Below are positions 33,085-43,504 of a DNA stretch of 62,405 nucleotides, one piece after another; the stretch's first letter is position 1, and each line of letters starts with the position of its first letter. The notes beneath the pieces are model-generated. The model worked only from the letters and a program-made list of their open reading frames with translations, was not told the DNA's origin and made no database searches. Origin of the DNA: Solicoccozyma terricola (taxonomy: Eukaryota > Basidiomycota > Tremellomycetes > Filobasidiales > Piskurozymaceae); assembly GCA_001600875.1 (NCBI GenBank), contig BCLD01000020.1, positions 259,106 through 321,510 of the forward strand. The letters are read 5' to 3'. The position numbers and the translations under genes were made by a program.

Positions 33085-33400
33085 TAGGCGCATCCGGTCA
33101 TAGAACAATAGGCAACAGGACTCAAGATGGAAAGAAGGTTGGAAGCACGAATGTCTCAAGGACTAGTGTGAGACATAAGGAAGTGAGACAGGGAAACAAT
33201 GGATCTAAGTGCATTCCATTGTTATAGGTCAACAACACTATTGTTGACTTAGGCAGAGGGGTAACCGATTTCTCTGTTGTTCTAAAGCCGCTCCTGCATC
33301 TATATAGTCAGGATAAGCGAGCTAGAGATCGTTGTTGTATTGAAGAAGCACCCATATCCAATACTTTCACCTGCCTACAACCTTTGTCGAACAACACTGA
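33085..33400 (+). repeat. Gypsy-derived dispersed segment, copy 2
   Basis: Reverse complement of 595-905 with few differences, including the RNase H-like remnant and the block with GTCAACAACACTATTGTTGA. It ends at AACAACAC, where copy 1 continues into the integrase fragment. Confidence 0.75.
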
Positions 33401-33473
33401 GGAAGTGATGGCAAATGTCAATGTGCTTGGAGCTAACATGATTAATGGGGTTCTTGGAGAGTAGGATAGCCGC

Positions 33474-34826
33474 TGTCAGGTGCAGATCTTCCGGGGAGTC
33501 TTGATGACCGGGGAGAAGAGGAAGATCAGCAGATGACGAATATTAGGGCCCTCGCTGTGGGATTCAGATCCAGTCGCTAAGAACGATAAGGTGAAGAGAT
33601 CGATCGGGCCTGGTGTTCGGTGGCCGGAGATGTCGAAGGCCTGAAGTGGGTAGCTAATCCAAGGGCCGGTCGATAAGATGCGCAGACGATGTATAAGTCA
33701 TAAGATTGTCTCTGATACAAGGTGAGGAAAGAGGGAAAGGCCATCTGCCGGAGGGGCAGGACTCCCATATATGTACATGATCGTATCGGTCAAGATACTT
33801 CAGAAAGAAAAAGAGAAAGAAAGGAAAGAGCGGGCCTGCCGTCCGGTGTCCGCCCGAACAGCCAATCGGTGGTTGTAGCTACGATCCAAAGTGTACACTA
33901 CACTACACTTTTTGGCCTTGGTAGTGTAGTGTAGTGCTGTCAGAAATGTAGTGATGCACTACATAGTGTAGTGCAAGCCAGTTGTAGTACATCATGTAGT
34001 GTAGTATACTACATGTAGTGCTTCTGGGGGTAGTAACCCATCACTTCACTTAAAACTCTAAGACCTCTCACACTTACTCCTACTCCCCCCCCCCCCTTTG
34101 ACTTCTCCTGCTCTAATAGAGCATGGGTTACCCTCCTCCAGCACAGAAACCATCCTTGAGGTATTGGTCAACAGCCTCCTGGTTTTGGCTGACGCTGACA
34201 GGCATCCAGTCTGCAGGAGTGTGCAGACAACTGCTGCTGCAGAAAACAACCTCTCTGTGGCTGCTTAAGAGGCAGGGGTAACAGAGATAATGAAGAGCTA
34301 AGGTTGCTAGAGTAGGGCCCTCAACTACTCAAGTTGCTTTTTTTTGTGTCATGTGTACTACACCCCTCAACACTACAATACATGGGCCAGGGACTGTAGT
34401 GTAGTGTAGTGCTTTTGGACTTCTTTGTAGTGCTGTTGTAGTGTAGTATACTATATGACAAAAGCACTACACTACACTACACTATGCACTACAGTGTAGT
34501 GCAGTGTTTGGATCGTAGGTTGTAGCGACGATGGCTTTAATCTGGCGAAGTCCATCCATCGGCAATGATATGGCTAAGTCCTTCGAAGTGAAAGGACATT
34601 TCGTGTGCTGCCAAGGGAATGTTTGGCATGGAGGTGCTGGTACTGCGACTGTTGTCGGAAAGACGAGGTCATTGTTCTGGTGATGATGGAACGCTAAGGC
34701 TGTGGTCCGTTGCTGCGGATGTTGCCAGAACGACGAGGTCGTTTTCCTGGCGACGAATGGAACACTAGGATGGTTTTGGTGGTGACTAACCAGTCATCGC
34801 CCTGTCGCTAGTGTCGTATCCTTACA
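33474..34826 (-). mobile_element. Gypsy LTR interrupted by a MITE
   Basis: In minus orientation it starts TGTAAGGATACGACAC (34826) and ends CACCTGACA (33474), matching the LTR at 52745-53336 in several blocks, for example GGTAGCTAATCCAAGG with GCAGACGATGTATAA, and GGTGAGGAAGAGGGAAA-like text. The expected primer-binding site is not next to it, so it is a solo or truncated LTR. A 638-bp insertion lies at 33880-34517; without it the LTR is about 700 bp. Confidence 0.75.
33880..34517. mobile_element. MITE-like element with 9-bp target duplication
   Basis: Both ends are TACGATCCAAA in inverted orientation (33880-33890 and the complement at 34507-34517). The 9-bp sequence GGTTGTAGC flanks the element directly at 33871-33879 and 34518-34526. 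The internal sequence near both ends is built from TACACTACAC/GTAGTGTAGT repeats, with a middle of about 270 bp that is not repeated. There is no transposase. A 9-bp duplication is characteristic of the Mutator (MULE) superfamily. Its insertion in a gypsy LTR shows it is younger than that LTR. Confidence 0.85.
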
Positions 34827-35117
34827 CAGTGGTACAAATACTCAGCTGGGATCTCCTAATGAGTCTCTAGCAACAGCAATGGATGTGTTGAGAGAAGAGG
34901 AGCCCAGGAGGTTAAGCTGACTAGCTAGGTGAAAACCGGAAGAGAGGGAAGTCATGTGAGAGAGCGTATGCTTCGACATCTAGTTCTATACGTCACTGCA
35001 CACCCTACTTCCTGCCAATACGGACAACTGCACGAGCCATCGAAATGATCTCGTGTCTCGATTCGATGATGGGAAGAGCACTAAGATGGCAAAGCTAAGT
35101 ATCAGCAAGAGGTCTCG

Positions 35118-37080
35118 CTACACCGAGGCAGAAGGTAGGGGTACACACAAGCAGAAACCTCCGGCAGCCAGAGCCCAAATAATCATGAAAGCGATCCAAG
35201 CGGTGAAGAAGTCCTTGCTGAAGATGTAGTTCGAAGCGAACATGGGGATGGGGACGAGCTGATAAGGATGCAGAGGAGCAGGTCAGAAGTCAGATTGAAG
35301 CAGAAAAGCAGGTGGATGTGGGACTCACAAAAGTTATGATCAAGCACAGTGCACCAGAAAGCCAAGCAGCACGGACGAACACCCTCTGCAGGACGGCCCT
35401 CTTGGTCTCCTCGGAGTCCTCCTCAGTTTGCAGGTCCTCGAACGCCACTCTCCCAATGCCATCAGGGCTGTGCGCCTCGGGGTTGGGGGTCTCTGAGTCG
35501 ATATCCACGACTCGAGCAGATGCTGACCATGCCGACTTGTCCTTCTCGTCCGACTGGATTTTGGGAAGCTCTGCCACGAACTCTCCAGTCTTCTCGACGG
35601 GAGCCTGAGAAATCTCGGACTTGTCGGAGGTAGAAAGGGAGTCGTCCACCTGCTTGATAGCACGGGTGACGGACCAGTCTCCGTCACCAGGGACTGTTTA
35701 TCCAAATCAACAATCCGGTTAGCGTAAAGCCAAGAAGGATCCTTGTCTATACCAGAGGTACTTACAGATAAGAGCGAGGGCAATGGTGGCGAGGGTGCCG
35801 ACGACCAGACCAGTCATGAACAAATCATGTCAGTCTGCCGCTGCGGGAAGTAAGGCAGTCGCGAGGACTTACGCAGCACCGCAGGCCGCAGAGTAGGGGA
35901 GAGCAAGGTTGATGGTGTTGATAGCACCGTAGATCTTGCTGCACCCGACCATCCAGCCCGCCATGGCGGCGACGAACCCAATGAGGGTGCCGAAACCAGC
36001 AGACTATAGGAGACTCCACAGTCAGTCACAGTTTTAAGACCTGATTTGTAGAGAGATGAGCTTACGTATTTTGACATGCGCTGCCAGCAGACAGTGAAAG
36101 CGATAGGGGCGACAGCGCCACTCAGTGCAACACCCTGGACGTAGAACAGCCATCCGAGGTCAATGCCGGCGTAGTTGAGAATGGTGGCCCAGGCACCCAA
36201 CCAGACAGCGAAGATGACGATGGTGGTGTGGGAGTACAAGACGACCTGCTTTCCCTTCAAAGGCTTCCAGTATGTGCCGAGGATATCGTAGACGATGATA
36301 CTGGAAACGGCGATGAGCTCGGCGGAGGCAGCACTGGTGGCGGCCATGAAGACGACGATCAAGATGGCAACAGCGCCTCCAGTGCCCAAGAGCGCAGCCG
36401 CGGCGGCGGGGGCGACGAGACCAGCGGACTGCTGAGCAGCGGACAAGGCGTACGGATAGGTAGGGAAGGCGGGGTTGGTCTGGAGAGCGCGAGCAGAGAG
36501 ACCCATGGTAGTACCGAATGCCCAAGGGATGGTGAACCAAGAGATTGCGCCGAGGAAATAGGCCTTGGTGGTGCTCTCAGGACGAGAAGTTGTAAAGGGC
36601 AAGTGCCCAAGCGATGGTTAGAATAGGGCGGATAGAAACTGTAGAGATGGCAAAGGGCTCACCAATGGCTCGCTGCCAGTAACCTTGGTCACAAAGGACA
36701 CGAGCGAAGCCGGTCGCGACGGTGTTCTGTGGACGTTCCGCAAGAGTCTCTGTAAGCGCTTAGATGGCACGGGGATCATGGGAGACCTTGGGCACTTACA
36801 GCAGCAAAGAGAATACCACCGTTGCTCTTCATGGTCGTGTAGCTGCCCTGGGCGTTTCCAGCGACAGGGTTGCTCACAGCGGCCTCCTGAAGCAACTCCC
36901 AGAGCTTGCCGGGACTCCCGAGCTCAGGAGTGGTTCCGCTGGAGAATCCGGTGATCAGTTCTCACGACCACGCAGTCCTATTGAACACAGAACCCAGACT
37001 TACTAGGCGCTGAAGACGAAGATGTAGATGATCACGAAGAGGATAACGTGCAAAAGCAAGGTATCCAAACTTGTATCGCG
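35118..37080 (-). pseudogene. DUR3: Dur3-type urea transporter, C-terminal part
   Basis: Dur3 proteins are sodium:solute-symporter family urea importers of the plasma membrane. Exons (minus): 37004-37079, 36800-36938, 36663-36726, 36066-36589, 35873-36003, 35766-35818, 35329-35693 and 35118-35258, together about 490 residues against roughly 650-730 in full Dur3. Recognisable text includes LLHVILFVIIYIFVF, LGSPGKLWELLQEAA, VAGNAQGSYTTMKSNGGILF, ESTTKAYFLGAISWFTIPWA then FGTTMGLSARAL, AATSAASAELIAVSSIIVYD and PMFASNYIFSKDFFTAWIAF. The N-terminal membrane helices are missing and replaced by opsin sequence in another frame. Two acceptors are not AG (AA at 36590-36591, TT at 35819-35820); other junctions are canonical. 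Likely a decaying chimera, unless these are assembly errors. Confidence 0.8.
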
Positions 37081-37580
37081 AGACGACGTGTGCGCCGATG
37101 AGGAGGCTGACGGTGAAGACAATGCTCCAAAAGACGGTGGCCACGATGTCAGAAAGAGGGAGAGCGCTGGCCAGGAGTTCGAGGAGGACAAGGCATGGGA
37201 AAGTGATTGTCCAATCGATGTACCGAGCAAACCAGATTGCACGAGTGCGTCCTGCGCCATTGAAAATGGTCTGGACAGGGTCTTGACCGAGGTTGCTAGC
37301 CATGCTGAAGTAGGCCTGTGAAGGTAACGATACCCAGATGAGTTCGCACGTCGCAAACTAAACGGCTGCTACCGTTACTCACGATCGCGGTAGTGGTCAA
37401 AATGATGGTGGACAGATGATGGAACGCGCGTCTGCCCTTGAGGATTCGGAAGGTCCATGCTATCACGGCGAGATCGACTATGGTCATGACCGCGAACCAG
37501 GCCCACAAAAAGTCACTCCCACGCTGGGTGATTGTGATGTCTGCGTTGGACGGGTTGGCGAAGATGGCGTTGTTGCCCAT
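37060..37580 (-). pseudogene. Microbial rhodopsin (fungal opsin) N-terminal part
   Basis: Exon 1 (37383-37580) starts MGNNAIFANPSNADITI and includes GSDFLWAWFAVMTIVDLAVI. After a 67-nt intron, exon 2 begins at 37315 with AYFSMASNLGQ and includes IWFARYIDWTITFPCLVLLE and LIGAHVVSRYKFGY. RYIDWTIT is the helix C signature of type I opsins, with the counter-ion Asp. The layout is that of fungal opsins and Hsp30-like proteins. About 150 residues (roughly helices A to E) are present. Helices F and G, including the retinal-binding Lys, are missing: from about 37075 the DNA reads as Dur3 in a different frame. A protein reading on in the opsin frame would stop at about 36962. Confidence 0.85.
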
Positions 37581-38948
37581 GGTGGCGGACGTGGGCTACA
37601 AGAAAGTGCCGGCTGGTGCGTTCGTGGAAAGGTTGATATGGGAACGGGATGTTTGAGACTGCCGTCTGGGTACTTGATTTGGTTTGATAGAATAAACGAA
37701 GGTATAAGAGAACAACACTTCCCCTATTATATGTCGCTTCTCAGAAGAAAAAAACCTGACCCTACGTCAAGGTAAAGGAAAGTGATCGTCCATGGGAGTT
37801 GAGTGCCTCTCATCGTCATTGCTCAGCGAGGGGCGTGTGCGTGGTAATTACAGATGTTCCCACACGCATCTGGAAAAGATAGTACTCTGGGCTTGGCTTG
37901 AGTGGCACATGTCAGAAAAAAGGCACCAGACTCCGCTTCTCGCGTCGAGGAACACGAGTCTGATTCCCATGGCGCAAAGAATTCTCTTAGCACCGTGAAG
38001 ATCGCCGGGAAGGCATCTTAACTCCGCTCCTGAGCCAAAGAGACCCGGGCGCAACAAGCGAAGTACCATCCAGCGTTGCGTCATCGTGCCTTTTAACAAA
38101 AACAATGGGGTCCTAAGGGAGGAGGAAAGGGGCGTAGTCATTTGGCGATTAGTGAAAGACGATAAGGGTGACTGTTACTCCGGAGAATGTCATTCGACTT
38201 CTTGCAGTATATGACACGGTCGGACAAGACAGAGGAGGGTAGCTGGCGACTTCAGGGCGCTGAACAAAGCAGGGTACTATTCGGTGACCGAAGGGGTAAG
38301 CTCAATAGGCTCAGGCAACGTCAGTCAGCAGTAGGGTAGCGGAAGATGTATGCTGCAGAATGTGCTTTGAAGGGCAACACGCTGCATTGCGCCGAGTCCG
38401 AGCTTGCTACATAAAAACTGCACCCTCTTCAACCCGTGACTTGCAAGACGCGTGAAGACGTCACTGTGCCCGTCCATTTTTGGCGATGGGATGCAATTCT
38501 ACGTCCCAAGGACTAGTTGCACTGTAGTCTGTACTTGTAGTGTAGTTTTGTCATTTGCCTCATTGCCCACCGTCGTTTGCCACCGATACTACACAACACT
38601 ACACCACAGACTGCAGTATTAGACGGTGGCAAATCACTACACTACACTACACTATAGACTACAGTACAACTACAACATTTATGATTTATAATAACTACAC
38701 TTTTTCCCAAAACCATATATTGGATTCAACTCTTACACAAGCGAAAGCGAGCAGCTGATAATTTGCTACGCTGTGTTGCATTTGATGATCGTTCCGCCGC
38801 ATGAGCAGCTGGGAAATCAACTTGATTTTTGAACCAGAGCCTGTTCATAGTGACGCTGCGTGTGATGGGGATGAGTTGGCAATCCAGCGGACCGGTACAT
38901 ATTGATGCTACGTTAGTCTTTTGAAGGAAATGGAAAATCAACTGGGAC
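37581..38948. other. Upstream region without gene; TACACTAC cluster
   Basis: No gene seen. At about 38525-38680 runs of CTACACTACACTAC and GTAGTGTAGT occur around an inverted pair TTTGCCACCG/CGGTGGCAAA. The composition is like the MITE at 33880, but I could not define its ends or a target duplication. Confidence 0.5.
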
Positions 38949-39284
38949 ATGGAATGGCCATTTCAATTTCTGATGGACAAAGTGCAACGTGTCGAACGCA
39001 TACCTTTAGCCCGAAACTTCGTGGCGGTCATGTCGCTGCTCTTCGGGATCAGCGCCATCCCCAGGTTCCACGTCTACACCACGGCGCTCGACTGGATAGT
39101 GCCCACCGTGTTCCTGGTATGGACGTACCTGGTCAACGCCCCCGTCCTGTTCGATGTGGCGCGGCGCTGTCTTCTTTTCACCCTCAGATTGTTGTTCCTG
39201 GTGAGGGCGAGCGTTGAAACTGATGTGTTACGTGATTTCCGCAATCGTTTTGATAGCCTGGGCAGCAAGTCGTTTTGCCCATGA
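38949..39284 (+). CDS. Small predicted membrane protein
   Basis: A 111-codon frame with two hydrophobic segments (NFVAVMSLLFGISAI at about residues 24-38 and WIVPTVFLVWTYLVNAPVLF at about 49-68) and a basic C-terminal part (RRCLLFTLRLLFLVRA). I do not recognise a family. There are no flanking homologous features, and the start is simply the first ATG. It may be chance, although the hydrophobic pattern is organised. Confidence 0.35.
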   Translation: MEWPFQFLMDKVQRVERIPLARNFVAVMSLLFGISAIPRFHVYTTALDWIVPTVFLVWTYLVNAPVLFDVARRCLLFTLRLLFLVRASVETDVLRDFRNRFDSLGSKSFCP

Positions 39285-39618
39285 CCAATGTGGATGATGG
39301 AGCGTGATTGTCAGAGGCGACCGTGGAGGATCAACTTTAGATCTGCGTATTGACAGCTCTCGAGAATTTGTACTAGGCCGTCTGAGTAGGGCTTAGGTAG
39401 TGAATCATGATTGCCATTCGATCAGCGAGGGATTGTATTTTCGTTCATGCCTACGAAAACACCACCTTGAGAATCTGAGGAACAATCAGGTACCCTTTTT
39501 CTGTTTATCGATTCATCTTTGCAACGATACCTTGCCTAACCCATTCAGACCCAGGACGCAATCGCAACCGGCAGAAAGGACATCCAACAGAGACATTCCT
39601 GCATCGGTGAGGATCACA

Positions 39619-39780
39619 AATGTCTCGAGGACTGGATGAGACATAAGGAAGTGAGATAGGGAAACGATGGATCTCAGTGGATTCCATTGTTGTAGGTCAA
39701 CAACACTATTGTTGACTTAGGCAGAAGGGTAAGCGACTTTCTCTCTGTTGTTCTAATGCTGCTCTGGCATCTACATAGTT
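39619..39780 (+). repeat. Dispersed segment, copy 3
   Basis: The TGTCTCGAGGACTGGATGAG to CATCTACATAGT block of about 160 bp is shared with 33150-33310 and, inverted, with 670-835, but without their RNase H and integrase flanks. It includes the hairpin GTCAACAACACTATTGTTGA. Confidence 0.75.
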
Positions 39781-40464
39781 TTCGCAGACAGTGGGACCAA
39801 ACAAGACTGAACGCAGACCGAGACGACAAGGCGGAAGGATTGTGAGCTATCCGATCTAATCTGGGGTCATCGCAAGTACGTAGAATCCCTGAGGAAGACA
39901 AAGAGAGTCGCTGCGCCATAAACAACGTACTTCGTGAAAGCCCGTTCGTGGATTAATGTGGAATCTAGCCTCTTTACCATACACGACATGCATCGTGAAA
40001 AGCCAGTTTGTAGTTCTTGAAGGGAAAGAGGTGAGTCGCACACAGCCAATTTGCTGTTTGAGGTGGAACAGAGCCTCATTTCACACACGATGTGCGTCGT
40101 GCATTACTTTCGATCTCGGTCTCGTCTATTTCAAGGTGAGGAATAATGCTATCTTTGCAGCCTGGAAACACGCGGTGGCGAATCAGCACATGCTTGCTGG
40201 TTGTACTGGAATCATTGATGTAGCTGACAACAAACTATTCCGCTTACCCATCACCGCTCGTTCAGTCCTTGCCGGTTCTGCGCCACCGACTGCGGTAGAA
40301 AGGGCAATTCCAACCGAGAGGGATCTCTTGATCGGCTTGACGTTCAGTTTGTAACCAGGGGGAGAGAGGGAGGGGGGGGGGGGATCCTCTACTATGAGGC
40401 TGTAGCCACCTTTGAATGTTTCATGAAAGATGCCCACCCTGACTCTCACTGATTACTCATTCAA
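39781..40464. other. No recognisable gene; short duplication
   Basis: A diverged direct duplication of about 90 bp is visible at 39955-40110 (CATACACGACATGCATCGTG and CACACACGATGTGCGTCGTG). A poly-G run lies at about 40370-40382. Confidence 0.45.
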
Positions 40465-40770
40465 ATGCCATGCACCAGCGCATCAGATTGTGAGTTTGAT
40501 TTAGTGCATCTAGCTTGTGACAGAGCGACGCTGAATTGTGATCCATACCAGATGAATGCCCCAGTAAAGATCTCATTTGGAGCTTGGTTCCTTTACACCA
40601 TCCTTGGACCCTCGGCTGTGTATGGACTCCTTGCTGCCAGTCTCTGTATACCTATGAACCGCTTTGCCTCCAAGGTTGTTGTCCATACTCAACACAACCT
40701 GATGAAGTCAAGAGATAAGAGGATGGCATTGCTGATTGAGGTTGCCGAATCCGTCCATCTTCAACACTAA
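40465..40770 (+). pseudogene. ABCC-type ABC transporter membrane-domain fragment
   Basis: The frame reads NAPVKISFGAWFLYTILGPS then LLAASLCIPMNRFASKVV and MKSRDKRMALLIEVAESV. This fits the transmembrane domain of fungal ABCC/MRP transporters, where a helix pair is followed by Q-x-x-x-M-K-x-(K/R)-D-x-R-x-x-x-x-x-E. No ATP-binding cassette is present around it. It stops at 40770. It is an isolated fragment, not a working transporter. Confidence 0.65.
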
Positions 40771-40890
40771 CCACCTAACCCCCAGCGTACTAGTAGGTTC
40801 AGTCAAGCACCTATCCCAGAGCGGCCGGCCGTGTAGCCCTGTACAATGCAATAAAAGGGCAAGACGTGAGTAATATGTGCCTCTTCTTTA

Positions 40891-42151
40891 TCACATCTGG
40901 ACCGGAAAGACGTGCCTCATTGAAGCCATGTTCAAACCGCCACGTCCAAACACCACCACCCCTCTCAGCGATGTGCTGCTGGTAGTGTTGATTGAGCGAT
41001 GAAGACTGGTCTTGGTTGTTTCTGGCCGCGATCCAACCGGACCGAAACCCCTCATCGTAGCGATATATTTGAGTGCGTCCCACGTAAACCAATCCCAGGA
41101 AACGATTCGTATCCCAATATTCCTGATGCTTGTCTGATGAGGAATTGATTTGCCATCAGTACCGTGTTGAGCTTGAGTGACTGGAGGAGAAGGGATGACA
41201 GAGAGACAAAAAGTTTGACGTACTGTGCTTCTCCTGCAGAGCACTATGGAACTCTGGAGGGAGTTCGGATGCTGAGGTAAGAAGGGATGTGGACAGACCG
41301 GCGGGGGTCGAATCACCGAGAGCGAGACTGTCTTGGGCATCGGCTGCGTGGTCCGAGGCTGACGTTGAGGCTGGCGTGGGTCGAGGAGTGGTTATCGGAG
41401 TGGTCGCAGGGGTAGGAATAGCCACTTCCTCAAGGCGGTGCTTGAGAGAGAGATAGGATATGTTCTGAAGAGAGTCTGGGCGCACGATGGAAAAATGGTC
41501 GCCAGGGACGACGGTGGCAGTTGCAAAGACGCTTTGGGCAGCAGCGCGAGTGACGACGTTGTCGGTCTCTCCGGCATAGACGTAGAACGGGATTGGACAG
41601 GAGCGATCGCTGATCTCCTGAGCGAAGACAATGTCGTTCACAAGACTGCAGTGGGTGTCGCGAATTTGGTCGTTGAGCGGACGGAGTTGACGTTCTTGGG
41701 GGTGATTGCTGAGGAGGCAGCGACGCAATGTCAATGCCAATTCCGAGCCGGTGTTCGGACAGGCGAATAGAACAACGCCTCGAATGCGTTGCAGGTCCTT
41801 CCCACGCCCTTCCCTCAGCATCCGAACCAGGCAGCACTGCACGACTAATCCGCCTTGACTGTGACACACCAGCACCAGTCGGTCCAAGCGCTTCGCCGCC
41901 GTGTCCAGGTAGTTCTTCAAACTGTCTGCGATGGTCTCTAATGTCGGTAGCCGCTTCAGCGGCGACAATGGCCGGAACACAGCAGTAGCATAGCGAAAAC
42001 GCAACAGAGGCCTTGTCACGAACGTCAAGTCGTCATCGCTGCCTAACAGGTCGTCAAAGTTGTCCCACATAGCGGTGTTGGAGTTGAACCCGTGGACGAA
42101 GATCACTCCCACTGACTTGCGGCTTATTAGGGTATTCGTCTGCCCATTCAT
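40891..42151 (-). CDS. Alpha/beta hydrolase (esterase/lipase-like)
   Basis: Exons 41224-42151 and 40891-41180 (a 43-nt intron, GTACGT to CTCCAG) give 405 residues in frame. The hydrolase fold spans about residues 13-235. The oxyanion strand is VGVIFVHGFNS (His20-Gly21), the nucleophile elbow is VCHSQGG with Ser98, and the probable acid and base are Asp197 (AGETDNVV) and His219 (PGDHFSIV). A Ser/Thr/Pro-rich linker follows (about residues 240-305), then a C-terminal stretch (TSIRNIGIRIVSWDWFTWDA) of no known family. Hydrolases of this general type occur as SesB-like effector domains in fungal NLR clusters. No NACHT domain is fused here, so membership in that group is an inference. A full catalytic triad suggests an active enzyme. 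Confidence 0.8.
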
Positions 42152-43504
42152 CTCGAGGTGGTGGCGTTACCAGAGGGGGAGTTCGCTTTCGGCATTGGCT
42201 AGGTGAGGTGTATTGTGAAGGTTGTATAAAATGCCTTTGTCTATATATGTCTTTGCCCCTATCACCTTCGTCGAACCCGCTGTGACGTGATTGGTCTGTG
42301 TGCTGATCTGATGTCGGAACCGATTGATACCCTTGTGGACCTTACCGGCTAGAGGTCTAGACCACGTCAGAGTGTGCTTGAACCCGAGCTCACCGATGCC
42401 TGCCCAACCGCTTGGTTAGCTTCCGCCAGTCTGCGGATATGAGCTGGCAAGGAGTCATCATGGTGTACCGACATATTTGAGATCTTTTGTTTTTCACGCC
42501 AGTTTGATTGCACCTCTAGGGCGATACTCGTTCTGCGTTTTCAGCTTTGCTTTGCTTCGCTAGAAAACGACTGCGTTACTGGAAGAATGAAAAGGTGTAT
42601 AGACATCTGTTCGCTGTACATAATTGATTTTAGCTCGGATGCAAAACAGAGTTCAGCTAACCGTCTAGCGGATAACGGCTGGTGAGATGCGGGTGAAAAG
42701 ACAGGCTGTCTTTTCGAGCACAGCCCCGTGCCTGTATAACGAAAGTCAGCTGAATTGCATTCCCTCGCTTGCGATTTCGGGCAATTATTCCTATTCTTCA
42801 TCATCGTCTCTCGATAGGAGGGGACCTGCTGAGACTGAAAGTAATTCTGAGGCAGAAGTGGTTGCCGCGCAAACTATGTCACGTTGAATAATTTGTGGAA
42901 AGGTATCACGCATCTGACTCCCATACTATTAAAACATGCTCCCAAGATCAAATTACGACTTTCAGAGTAGGGTTCACAACGTGGCGGGAAAGGGCCAATT
43001 CCGAAAACACCGTGACATCAGTGACGGCGCGTCAATTTGGCCCGTTGTCAACTCCCGATGTCCTCAGCTTTTGGTATGTCTCGGAGTGGATCCAGTTTTA
43101 GATATATCGATGGATACGGATGACTCGGTTGAGTTAGGGAGCAGTGTGTGAGCGATTCGGGGTTTTTTAGCCTTAAAATGGATTTGTAGCCTGTTGGTGA
43201 CACCCTCCTCATCACCACGACGAGGTACCATTTACTCTTCGTTACAAGTCACAGGCGGATGTTTGGATGTTCAGATGAGTCGTCAATATGGGCATGAAGG
43301 AGTTCGCCATTCCTTGTTGCTCGAGGGCTATTGCCACTCTTGGGGTATCTTGACATTTTCTGTTGCTGACAAACATAGGATGCACCGGCCAAAGCAGGCA
43401 CATAGCCAGGTTCAGACGTCGGCATTACAACAGCTTCGAGCCCTTATAATCACGTTTCGTAATACTAGCCGATGGCCAGGGTCATGAGCTTCGTATCTCA
43501 AGCT
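42152..43504. other. Intergenic region with palindrome
   Basis: No gene recognised. A 21-bp perfect palindrome lies at 42695-42715 (arms GAAAAGACAG and CTGTCTTTTC, 1-nt centre). The upstream 0.4 kb is the probable promoter of the hydrolase gene. Confidence 0.5.

Noticed and set aside
36228..36626. Plus-strand 132-codon frame opposite the Dur3 exons
   Set aside because: Shadow of a GC-rich membrane-protein exon. It has no family match and the minus strand explains the sequence.
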